Under the pieces are notes generated by a model. That model saw nothing but the letters and a program-made list of their open reading frames with translations. It had not been told where the DNA came from and did not search any database. A stretch of DNA of 64,000 nucleotides from CAWVWD01 sp965662365 (GTDB lineage: Bacteria; Bacteroidota; Bacteroidia; Chitinophagales; Saprospiraceae), in NCBI GenBank assembly GCA_965662365.1, contig CBFIHR010000012.1:8542-72541 (forward strand). The letters are read 5' to 3'. Position numbers and translations under genes: made by a program. Of the stretch, positions 54,366 to 61,974 are shown in pieces. Position 1 is the stretch's first letter, and the number at the start of each line of letters is the position of its first letter.

Positions 54366-55565
54366 ATGATGCTTAAGAGAACATTTTTTTTAGCAATAGC
54401 TTTGTGTTGCATCAACTTTTTCGGACAAGCACAAGACACCGAAAAGTTAACAAATGCGGAAGGTAGCGAATATGAATTTGAAGTCATTAGAAGTCTCGAC
54501 CGTGACGAAGTAGCGAATCAAGGTCGTACTGGAACTTGCTGGAGTTTTTCTTCTTTATCTTTTTTTGAGGCAGAAGTAAAGCGGATCACTGGTCGTGATG
54601 TAGCTTTGTCGCCGATGTATGTCGTACATCATACTTATGAAGATAAAGCTGAGAAATATGTGCGGATGCACGGAAATCTAAACTTTGCCGCTGGAGGTGC
54701 TTTTCACGATGTCGCTTATGTGATTGAGGAATATGGAATAGTACCCAAAGAGGTTTATACGGGGAAAGATGAAGCTGCAAAACGTCATGATCATGGTGAG
54801 ATGGACGCAGTTTTAAAAGCCGCAGTTGATGCGATTTTGAAACGTAAAAAACCATCCGATAAATGGGACGATATGATTAGCGGAATTTTGGATAACTACT
54901 TGGGTGAATTGCCAGAAACATTTGAGTATGATGGTAAAACAGTTACACCAAAAGAGTTTGCTGGTACGATGGGCTTGAATATGGACGATTATGTATCAAT
55001 CACGTCTTTCACACATCATCCGTTTTATGAAACATTTGATATTGAAGTACCTGATAACTGGATGAGCAAAGCATCTTATAATTTGCCATTAGAGGAGATG
55101 ATGGAAGTTTTTAATAATGCGGTGGATAATGGTTATTCAATCGCTTGGGGTTCTGATGTTTCTGAAAAAGGATTTAACTATCGTGCTGGTTTGGCAGTAA
55201 TGCCAAAAGATCAATCCACTTTATCTGTAAAAGGAGAAGATAATAAAAACTTTAATAATGCTGGTGCTTTCAAATATGGTGAAGCCTTCAAAAAACCTGT
55301 TGAAGAGTTAGAAATCACACAAGAATTACGTCAAAAAGCATTTGATAATTATGAAACAACGGACGATCATGGTATGCACATCATCGGTGTAGCGAAAGAC
55401 CAAAACGGAAAACGCTATTATATCGTAAAAAACTCTTGGGGAAAAACGAATCAGTGCGATGGTTATTTCTATGCTTCTGAAGCATTTGTCGAGTACAAAA
55501 CAATTAACTTTTTAGTACACAAAGATGCGTTACCAAAAAAGATTAGTAAGAAATTGGGACTCTAA
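54366..55565 (+). CDS. Secreted C1-family cysteine peptidase (bleomycin hydrolase-like)
   Basis: A papain-fold aminopeptidase of the bleomycin hydrolase/PepC type, here exported (signal peptide RTFFLAIALCCINFFGQAQ). The catalytic residues are visible: Cys58 in NQGRTGTCWSFSSLSFFEAE, His338 in DDHGMHIIGVAKDQNGKRYYIVKNSWG, and Asn in the following KNSWG near residue 355. The segment AWGSDVSEKGF near residue 263 is also typical. The 399-residue length is slightly below that of cytoplasmic PepC. It follows its own ATG pair (54366 or 54369). Confidence 0.9.
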   Translation: MMLKRTFFLAIALCCINFFGQAQDTEKLTNAEGSEYEFEVIRSLDRDEVANQGRTGTCWSFSSLSFFEAEVKRITGRDVALSPMYVVHHTYEDKAEKYVRMHGNLNFAAGGAFHDVAYVIEEYGIVPKEVYTGKDEAAKRHDHGEMDAVLKAAVDAILKRKKPSDKWDDMISGILDNYLGELPETFEYDGKTVTPKEFAGTMGLNMDDYVSITSFTHHPFYETFDIEVPDNWMSKASYNLPLEEMMEVFNNAVDNGYSIAWGSDVSEKGFNYRAGLAVMPKDQSTLSVKGEDNKNFNNAGAFKYGEAFKKPVEELEITQELRQKAFDNYETTDDHGMHIIGVAKDQNGKRYYIVKNSWGKTNQCDGYFYASEAFVEYKTINFLVHKDALPKKISKKLGL

Positions 55566-55632
55566 TATTTTGATAACTGTACCAAAATCTTCGTGATATA
55601 TTATGAAGTATAAGCCCTAAATACGTCAACTT

Positions 55633-55665
55633 AAACCTGACAGGCTTTCAAAACCTGTCAGGTTT
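55633..55665. repeat. 33-bp palindromic dispersed repeat, copy 3
   Basis: AAACCTGACAGG ... CCTGTCAGGTTT around CTTTCAAAA. It lies between the converging C1 peptidase and DUF202 genes and can act as terminator. Confidence 0.85.
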
Positions 55666-55730
55666 TAAAATTTTGTAAATCAATTACTTATAAAAACAAA
55701 ATTTACTAATAAAAGTAATTTAGTGATCGT

Positions 55731-56021
55731 CTAAAGTTCACTTTCTGTTTTATAATATGCCTTTTTCAACTGCCTTTTTACATAGAAAAAACGTGCAAAA
55801 CCAATAATGAATAATATCGGGGCAAGCACCATAAAAAAGTAACCGATGCCTGTTATTTCTTGTAACATAGCCATTTTCATAATCGCAAGTCCTGAACTCA
55901 AGAATACGATCGCTGATCTAAAATAGGCTAAAAAAGTTCGTTCATTTGCCAATTGAGTACGCTGAATGGCCAAAACGTCTGACCGTCCTAAGTCTGCTTT
56001 TTCTTTTGTTGCTTTTTTCAT
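55731..56021 (-). CDS. DUF202 family membrane protein
   Basis: A 96-residue inner-membrane protein of the DUF202 (YidH-like) family. The family phrase LANERTFLAYFRSAIVFLSSGLAI is complete, and a second helix is FFMVLAPILFIIGFARFF. The C-terminus is basic (KKAYYK). The function of the family is not known; it has been linked to stress-related membrane complexes only by position in some genomes. Confidence 0.9.
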   Translation of the reverse strand: MKKATKEKADLGRSDVLAIQRTQLANERTFLAYFRSAIVFLSSGLAIMKMAMLQEITGIGYFFMVLAPILFIIGFARFFYVKRQLKKAYYKTESEL

Positions 56022-56082
56022 GATTAAAATCTTATATTCTACTGATCTTATATTCTACTGATTTTTTATGCAAATTGAAACA

Positions 56083-56115
56083 AAAAACGCCATACCAATC
56101 CGGCATGACGTTTTT
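56083..56115 (-). terminator. Terminator after fumC
   Basis: AAAAACGCCATACC pairs with GGCATGACGTTTTT with two G-T pairs, and a T run follows on the minus strand. Confidence 0.75.
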
Positions 56116-56142
56116 GTTATTTTTCTGTAATCTAAAGTTAGT

Positions 56143-57531
56143 TTACAAACTTCCTATCATATTTTCGGGACGAACCCAAGCATCAAATTCTTCTGCTGTC
56201 AAATAACCTAATTCAATTGCTGCTGCTTTCAAAGTCGTTTCTTCTTTGTAGGCTTTCTTGGCAATTGTCGCTGCTTTATCATAACCGATATGCGTATTTA
56301 ATGCCGTTACCAACATCAACGAATTATTCAATTGTTCTGTAATACGTTTGCGATTCGGCTCGATTCCTACTGCACAATTTGTATTAAAACTGTTACAAGC
56401 ATCACCAATTAATTGTGCTGACCACAAGAAATTATAAATCATCATTGGTTTGAAAACATTCAACTCAAAATGTCCAGTCATTCCACCAACATTAATCGCT
56501 ACATCATTTCCAACAACTTGAGCCATGGCCATTGTCATCGCTTCCGATTGTGTCGGGTTTACTTTTCCGGGCATAATAGAAGAGCCTGGTTCATTCGCAG
56601 GAATGATTAATTCACCAATACCCGAACGAGGACCAGAAGCCAACATACGGATATCGTTCCCGATTTTCATCAATGAAACCGCCACTGTTTTCAAAGCGCC
56701 ATGAGCTTCGACAATCGCATCGTGAGCAGCTAACGCTTCAAATTTATTTTCAGCCGTAACGAAAGGCAAACCGCTTAATTCAGCGATTTTTTTCGCTACT
56801 AAAACATCATAGCCTTTTGGCGTATTCAAGCCAGTTCCAACTGCTGTTCCACCCAACGCCAACTCTGACAAGTGAGCAAAACTATTTTTTATCGCCTTAA
56901 TTCCGTGATTCAATTGTGACACATAACCTGACAATTCCTGCCCAACCGTCACAGGCGTTGCGTCCATAAAGTGCGTACGACCGATTTTCACCACGTCCAT
57001 AAACTCCTCAGACTTTGCTTGTAAGGTATCACGCAAAGCTTCCATGCCTGGAATGGTTACATCAACTAATTTTTTATAAGCTGCGATGTGCATCGCAGTC
57101 GGGAAAGTATCGTTAGAAGATTGTGACTTGTTCACATCATCATTCGGGTGCAAAAACTTCTTTTCGTCTGTTAATGCTCCACCTTTGATAACGTGTCCAC
57201 GATTAGCGACGACTTCGTTGACGTTCATATTTGATTGCGTTCCCGAACCTGTCTGCCAAACGACTAATGGAAATTGATCATCTAATTTTCCAGCTAAGAT
57301 TTCATCACAAACTTGTGCGATTAAATCTGCTTTATCCATATCCAAAACCCCTAATTCTGCATTGGTATAAGCCGCTGCCTTTTTCAAAATCGCAAATGCT
57401 TGAATGACCTCAATTGGCATTTTTTGACCACCAATTTTGAAATTTTCATAAGAACGCTGTGTTTGTGCTGCCCAGTACTTATCCGCAGGGACATCAATGT
57501 AACCGATACTATCTTTTTCTTTACGATACAT
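56143..57531 (-). CDS. fumC: Fumarate hydratase, class II
   Basis: Iron-independent fumarase of the citric-acid cycle. The 462-residue homotetramer-type sequence has DKYWAAQTQRSYENF near residue 17, VWQTGSGTQSNMNVNEV near 95, SSNDTFPTAMHIA near 137, KIGRTHFMDATPVTVGQE near 182 and the signature GSSIMPGKVNPTQSEA near residue 315. The C-terminus is normal. It has an unusual structured leader upstream. Confidence 0.96.
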   Translation of the reverse strand: MYRKEKDSIGYIDVPADKYWAAQTQRSYENFKIGGQKMPIEVIQAFAILKKAAAYTNAELGVLDMDKADLIAQVCDEILAGKLDDQFPLVVWQTGSGTQSNMNVNEVVANRGHVIKGGALTDEKKFLHPNDDVNKSQSSNDTFPTAMHIAAYKKLVDVTIPGMEALRDTLQAKSEEFMDVVKIGRTHFMDATPVTVGQELSGYVSQLNHGIKAIKNSFAHLSELALGGTAVGTGLNTPKGYDVLVAKKIAELSGLPFVTAENKFEALAAHDAIVEAHGALKTVAVSLMKIGNDIRMLASGPRSGIGELIIPANEPGSSIMPGKVNPTQSEAMTMAMAQVVGNDVAINVGGMTGHFELNVFKPMMIYNFLWSAQLIGDACNSFNTNCAVGIEPNRKRITEQLNNSLMLVTALNTHIGYDKAATIAKKAYKEETTLKAAAIELGYLTAEEFDAWVRPENMIGSL

Positions 57532-57552
57532 ATTTGAAGGGTTTATTTATCC

Positions 57553-57603
57553 AACTACATAGTCGGACGGCTTATCGTGGACGGCTGCCGATTTTACGTA
57601 GTT
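57553..57603 (-). promoter_or_regulatory. Structured fumC leader hairpin
   Basis: AACTAC (57553-57558) pairs with GTAGTT (57598-57603), the stem continuing with AGTCGG opposite CCGATT. Inside are two copies of GGACGGCT (57565-57572 and 57579-57586). With the -7 box at 57674 the mRNA leader would be about 135 bases, and this structure ends about 20 bases before the start codon. No known riboswitch class was recognised. Confidence 0.5.
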
Positions 57604-57673
57604 TCCACTTTTTACCGTTATTTTAATAATTTAATTTCGAGTATATTTAAACTCTGTTAGCGAAAAATCGCTG

Positions 57674-57681
57674 CAAAGATA
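57674..57681 (-). promoter_or_regulatory. -7 box of fumC
   Basis: TATCTTTG on the minus strand, 143 bases before the fumC start codon. No TTG lies at the -33 position. Confidence 0.4.
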
Positions 57682-57737
57682 CGGTATAAAGTTTTAATTT
57701 GTAATAGGTTATAAAGATGATTTTTGTCATTCAAAAC

Positions 57738-57777
57738 AAAAAACGTTTTACCAAATTGAATTGATAAAACGTTTTTT
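57738..57777. terminator. Terminator after lspA
   Basis: AAAAAACGTTTTA pairs with TAAAACGTTTTTT (13 bp) with A and T flanks, 30 bases past the lspA stop on the minus strand. Confidence 0.8.
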
Positions 57778-57807
57778 AAATCACTTTTTTAATAAAAATT
57801 GTCAGGC

Positions 57808-58611
57808 TCAATTTTCCACTTCCTTATTTTCATCTGTTATACTATCAGATTCTGCATCTTTTGTTTCAATAGTATCCTCCGTATTTTCAGCCGTCATTTC
57901 TGCTTTTTCAGCAGCAGTTTTTGCTTCTTGTTCTGCTTTCATACGCTCTTCATGCTCAAAAAATCGACCTTGAAAAGCAATGATTAACAAAACGCCTAAT
58001 GTAATTGCAGAATCTGCCAAGTTAAAGACTGGTCGAAAAAAAGAAAAACGCTCACCGCCCCAAATCGGCAGCCATTCTGGATAAGTCCCATCGAGCATCG
58101 GAAAATACAACATATCTACGACACAACCTCGCAAAAATCCCGCATAACCCACTTCCGCATCGCTTTCACTCAAATACTGTGCAACACCATAGTACCCTTG
58201 CCAATATTCCCCTCCGTGTGCCAATGTTGTTCCTTTATCAAACAAAAATCCATAAAAAGCACTATCTAAAATATTACCTAATGCACCGCCCAAAATGAAA
58301 GCAATACTCACCACCAAGCCAAGATGTGCGGCTCTTTTTATCAAAAAATACAGGTAATATCCCATAAAACTCACCGCAATAATTCGGAACGTACTTAGTA
58401 TAATTTTACCAGTTTCGCCTCCCAACTTTAGCCCAAATGCCATCCCGGGATTTTCCGTAAAATGTATTCTGAACCAATCATTATCCCCACCTAGAGGAAA
58501 CAACTCTTCCCCCAAAGCCATATTGGTTTTCACCCAAATCTTTAGCCATTGATCTAATATTAAAACCAATAGAACGATTCCGATTGCTATATATCCGTAT
58601 TTCTTCTTCAA
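57808..58611 (-). CDS. lspA: Lipoprotein signal peptidase with acidic C-terminal tail
   Basis: Aspartic peptidase of the inner membrane that cleaves the signal peptides of lipoproteins. Four membrane segments are seen (IAIGIVLLVLILDQWL, STFRIIAVSFMGYYLYFLI, LGLVVSIAFILGGALGNIL, ITLGVLLIIAFQG). The catalytic pair lies in GCVVDMLYFP and FNLADSAITLG, with GGALGNILDSAFYGFLFDKG as family context. The 267-residue length exceeds the usual ~165-200, partly through a Bacteroidota insertion in the periplasmic loop. A highly charged Glu/Asp-rich tail of about 50 residues (EHEERMKAEQEAKTAAEKAE...) follows. Confidence 0.92.
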   Translation of the reverse strand: MKKKYGYIAIGIVLLVLILDQWLKIWVKTNMALGEELFPLGGDNDWFRIHFTENPGMAFGLKLGGETGKIILSTFRIIAVSFMGYYLYFLIKRAAHLGLVVSIAFILGGALGNILDSAFYGFLFDKGTTLAHGGEYWQGYYGVAQYLSESDAEVGYAGFLRGCVVDMLYFPMLDGTYPEWLPIWGGERFSFFRPVFNLADSAITLGVLLIIAFQGRFFEHEERMKAEQEAKTAAEKAEMTAENTEDTIETKDAESDSITDENKEVEN

Positions 58612-58642
58612 AGCCTTAAATGTTTATTTTTTAATTGAACGA

Positions 58643-58671
58643 CAAAATTAGCATAATGCTTTAGATTTCAA
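58643..58671 (-). promoter_or_regulatory. Promoter of lspA
   Basis: On the minus strand TTG (58671-58669) and TAATTTTG (58650-58643) are 18 bases apart, fitting the Bacteroidota consensus. The leader would be about 25-30 bases. Confidence 0.6.
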
Positions 58672-58722
58672 TATTCTAATGTCAAAAATATGTGTTAGTA
58701 AAATATTAGTACCCCACTTTGG

Positions 58723-59556
58723 TTACTTTTTCATAATCACCACTTCCTCACCTTTTACCCAAAACCAATTATTTTTTTGTTTAAAAACAGTTTGTTTGGC
58801 TTCGATTCGAAAAGGTAGGTCAATAGTTTTTGTTTGTAATGTTTTGAAATGGTAACTGTTAAATTCTGTTTTATTTTGATACCATAATTGACCATCCATA
58901 ATTTGAAAGGTCGTCAAATTCGAAATCGGAATCGTTTCGATATATTGCCCAAAAATATCAAAAACAAAAATTCCTGTTTCAGGATTATTCAGATAGATTC
59001 GGTTGTTTTTTTCAATAATAAAATTTGGATTTAGGTTAGTTGTCAGATTATTTAACTCCATACTTTCTACGATGACTTCTCCTTGATTATCTATTTTTTT
59101 GATTTGAAAAGTCGTATTGTCATAAATCCAAAGTCGATTGTCCGAAGCTACCGCAATCGTATTTAATTGAAAAAAACCAAAATCAGATAAACGCATCATT
59201 GAGATTGGATTTAAAGTTCTATCTAACCAAACTATGGCTTGAAACCCTTCAAAAAACACCAAGACTTGAAACGGATTAGTCGCATCTATGTACGAGATTT
59301 CGCCTAAAGTTCTATCAAAATAAATGAATTGTTGTTGTCCTTGTGCATTGTATTTTATCAACTCATCCGCCGTATTCACAATATATACTTGTCCTAGTTT
59401 GTCGGTGATGACATACTTTGAGGCCTGACCGATGACGATGCTATCATTTGCGAAAGCATTATTAAATAAAAAAAGAAATAAAAACAATATGACAAACCTG
59501 ACGGGTTTTAAAAACCTGTCAGGTTTCGAGTTATTCAGGACTTTTCCAATTTGCAT
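58723..59556 (-). CDS. Secreted beta-propeller-like protein with repeat-derived N-terminus
   Basis: A ~277-residue protein with an export signal (VILFLFLFLFNNAFA). The mature part is beta-strand rich with repeats such as YVITDKLGQVYIVNTADELI, SDNRLWIYDNTTFQIKKIDN and KNNRIYLNNPETGIFVFDIFG, which read like NHL/WD propeller blades. The function is not known. The start is uncertain: M at 59556 or 59568 overlaps the lpxH-like stop and places the 33-bp palindrome inside the signal region. A later non-ATG start is possible. Confidence 0.65.
   Translation of the reverse strand: MQIGKVLNNSKPDRFLKPVRFVILFLFLFLFNNAFANDSIVIGQASKYVITDKLGQVYIVNTADELIKYNAQGQQQFIYFDRTLGEISYIDATNPFQVLVFFEGFQAIVWLDRTLNPISMMRLSDFGFFQLNTIAVASDNRLWIYDNTTFQIKKIDNQGEVIVESMELNNLTTNLNPNFIIEKNNRIYLNNPETGIFVFDIFGQYIETIPISNLTTFQIMDGQLWYQNKTEFNSYHFKTLQTKTIDLPFRIEAKQTVFKQKNNWFWVKGEEVVIMKK
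59494..59526. repeat. 33-bp palindromic dispersed repeat, copy 4
   Basis: AAACCTGACGGG ... CCTGTCAGGTTT around TTTTAAAAA. It lies at the junction of the lpxH-like gene (stop at 59531) and the following gene. In that gene's frame it codes for KPDRFLKPVRF. Confidence 0.85.
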
Positions 59557-60292
59557 TAAGTTCGTCATTTTCAAAAAATTGTAGTGTAACAGCTGTTTCA
59601 TCAACGACCAAATACGAACATTTGTTAAACCATTCTCCGGTATTAACATAACGAGTTTTGCCATTGGGCAGTTGCAGATTCATCGGAATATGACGATGAC
59701 CAAACACAAAATAATCGACTTCGATTTCTTTTGATTTTTTGACAGCGTAGGCATACAACCATTCTTTTTCTTTTGTCGTGTAGTCCGTTTCGCCCTTATG
59801 TTTTCGGCTACTTTGTGACGCAAAACTCGCCAAACGTACGCCATAATCCGGGTGTAATTTTCCGAATAACCATTGACAAATAGGATTATTAAAAACTTTT
59901 TTTAGTCTTTTGTAGGCATAATCGCCTGGCCCCAAACCATCGCCATGCCCAATAAAGAATTGCCTTCCTTTTATTGTTCTAATAATCGGTTCTCGATAAA
60001 TCGGAATATCCAATTCATCTTCAAAATAGCGGAACATCCACATATCGTGATTTCCTGTAAAGAAGTAAATCGGAATATTCAAATCTCGTAATTCTGCCAG
60101 TTTTCCAAAAAAACGAACGTAACCCTTTGGTACAACCGAGTTGTACTCAAACCAAAAATCAAATACATCACCGACCAAATAAATCGCCTCAGCATCGGCC
60201 TTGATGCTGTCCAACCAACGCACAATTTTTCGTTCTCTTTCCTGCGTGTTCGGCATCAAGTGAAAGTCTGATGCAAAGTATATTTTTCCCAA
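59531..60292 (-). CDS. lpxH: UDP-2,3-diacylglucosamine diphosphatase-like metallophosphatase
   Basis: Calcineurin-like phosphoesterase of the LpxH type, which forms lipid X in lipid A synthesis. The full metal-binding series is present: KIYFASDFHLM, YLVGDVFDFWFEY near residue 45, FTGNHDMWMF near 82, FIGHGDGLGPGD near 118 and FGHRHIPMNL near 202. The 253-residue length is normal. The symbol is assigned because the whole motif order is shared, although paralogs of the family exist. Confidence 0.9.
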   Translation of the reverse strand: MGKIYFASDFHLMPNTQERERKIVRWLDSIKADAEAIYLVGDVFDFWFEYNSVVPKGYVRFFGKLAELRDLNIPIYFFTGNHDMWMFRYFEDELDIPIYREPIIRTIKGRQFFIGHGDGLGPGDYAYKRLKKVFNNPICQWLFGKLHPDYGVRLASFASQSSRKHKGETDYTTKEKEWLYAYAVKKSKEIEVDYFVFGHRHIPMNLQLPNGKTRYVNTGEWFNKCSYLVVDETAVTLQFFENDELNANWKSPE

Positions 60293-60329
60293 GTTGTTTT
60301 TAATTGCTTACGCAAATTTTGAAAACCAT

Positions 60330-60362
60330 AGACCTGACAGATTTTCAAAACCGGTTAGGTCT
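60330..60362. repeat. 33-bp palindromic dispersed repeat, copy 5
   Basis: AGACCTGACAG ... CGGTTAGGTCT around ATTTTCAAAAC. The right arm has a few changes. It lies between the divergent lpxH-like and FAD oxidoreductase genes, 38 bases before the lpxH-like start codon. Confidence 0.8.
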
Positions 60363-60592
60363 GTATAAAACTCACAAAATTGGCATAAAACTCCAAAAAT
60401 CATCACAAAATACGGAAAATGATTTTAAGAATAGAAATCTCGCTTTTTGTCTAATTATTGACGATTATACTTGAAATCCTAATTTTTTCAATTACCTTTT
60501 CAACTATATCTATGGTCAAATCGTAATTTGTTCCTAAATAAACGAAATGCGACTATACTTCGTATTGAATAAAATAATCTAACAATATTTAT

Positions 60593-61936
60593 ATGCACAT
60601 CGCCATTATTGGAAACGGAATTAGCGGAATCACAGCTGCTCGATTTATTCGTAAATTGAGCGATCACCAAATTACAGTTATTTCTGACGAATCTGAATAC
60701 TTCTTCTCTCGCACTGCCTTGATGTATATTTACATGGGACACATGAGGCTGGAAGATACACAACCTTACGAATCTTATTTTTGGAGGAAAAATCGTATTG
60801 ATTTGGTCAAAGCTCGTGTGGAAAAAATTGATACGAATAGGAATAAACTTTGGTTAAATACCGAAACGCAAATCAATTATGATAAATTGATTATTGCAAC
60901 TGGTTCTTCGCCCAATAAGTTTGGTTGGCCAGGTCAAGATCTGAATGGTGTTAGCGGTTTGTACTCGCTTCAAGATTTAGAAAATATTGAAAAATATAGT
61001 AAAAACTTAAAACATGCAGTCATTGTTGGGGGCGGTTTAATTGGAATCGAGCTGGCAGAGATGTTTCATGCTCGGAATATTCCAGTGACGTTTTTGGTAC
61101 GTGAGAAAAGTTTTTGGGATAATGTCATGCCGCCTGAAGAATCTGAAATGATTAATCGTGAAATTCGTGATCACCATATCGACTTGCGTTTGCAGACAGA
61201 ACTGAAAGAAATCGTCGATGACGGCAATGGCAACGCCTGTGCGGTAATTACCAACGAAGGCGAACGAATTGACTGTGGTTTTGTCGGCCTAACGGCTGGC
61301 GTTCATCCAAATATTAATTTTGTAAAAAGTTCTGCTATTGAAACGAATCGTGGCATTGTGGTGAATGATTTTTTACAAACAAATATTGAAAATGTGTATG
61401 CAATTGGCGATTGTGCCGAAATGGCGAATCCGCACAAAGGTCGTCGCTCAATCGAAGCGATTTGGTACACTGGTAAAATGATGGGCGAAACGGTCGCTCA
61501 CACTATTTGCGGCAACGCAATAAAATATAAACCTCGACTTTGGTTCAATTCGGCTAAGTTTTTTGATATCGAATATCAAGTTTATGGCACGGTAAACGCC
61601 ACATCAGCAGCACACGAAACGCAAATTTATTGGGAGCATAAAAGCGGAAAAAAGTCGATTCGGATTGTTTATGATTCTAAAAATGGAAATGTTTTAGGTT
61701 TTAATTTAATGGGTGTTCGATATCGTCACGAAGTTTGTGAAAAATGGATTTTGGAAAAAACGCACGTCGAAACGGTTTTACAAAATTTAGGTTTAGCCAA
61801 TTTTGACCCTGAGTTTTATAAAGAATATGAAAACAAGGTGATTGAAATTTATAATCAGCAGACAGGGCAAAAGTTAGCATTGAAACAAAAACGTGGTTTG
61901 AATGCGGTTTTACGATTTTTAAAAGCAAAGGCATAA
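60593..61936 (+). CDS. FAD/NAD(P)-dependent oxidoreductase
   Basis: A pyridine-nucleotide-disulfide-oxidoreductase-fold flavoprotein of 447 residues. The FAD-binding start is HIAIIGNGISGITAARFIRK, the NAD(P) motif is AVIVGGGLIGIELAEMF near residue 143, and the second FAD motif NVYAIGDCAEM is near residue 265. No redox-active CxxC is visible, so it is not a disulfide reductase; a ferredoxin/rubredoxin reductase-like or nitrite-reductase-like role is possible. The 4Fe-4S membrane protein begins 38 bases after it, so they very likely share a transcript and electrons. Confidence 0.88.
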   Translation: MHIAIIGNGISGITAARFIRKLSDHQITVISDESEYFFSRTALMYIYMGHMRLEDTQPYESYFWRKNRIDLVKARVEKIDTNRNKLWLNTETQINYDKLIIATGSSPNKFGWPGQDLNGVSGLYSLQDLENIEKYSKNLKHAVIVGGGLIGIELAEMFHARNIPVTFLVREKSFWDNVMPPEESEMINREIRDHHIDLRLQTELKEIVDDGNGNACAVITNEGERIDCGFVGLTAGVHPNINFVKSSAIETNRGIVVNDFLQTNIENVYAIGDCAEMANPHKGRRSIEAIWYTGKMMGETVAHTICGNAIKYKPRLWFNSAKFFDIEYQVYGTVNATSAAHETQIYWEHKSGKKSIRIVYDSKNGNVLGFNLMGVRYRHEVCEKWILEKTHVETVLQNLGLANFDPEFYKEYENKVIEIYNQQTGQKLALKQKRGLNAVLRFLKAKA

Positions 61937-61974
61937 TTTAAAAATAAGACTAAATAAAATTCACAATCTAAAAA

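Noticed and set aside
13342..60362. The 33-bp repeats as a CRISPR array
   Set aside because: The copies are palindromic, tens of kilobases apart and not separated by regular spacers; no cas genes are present.
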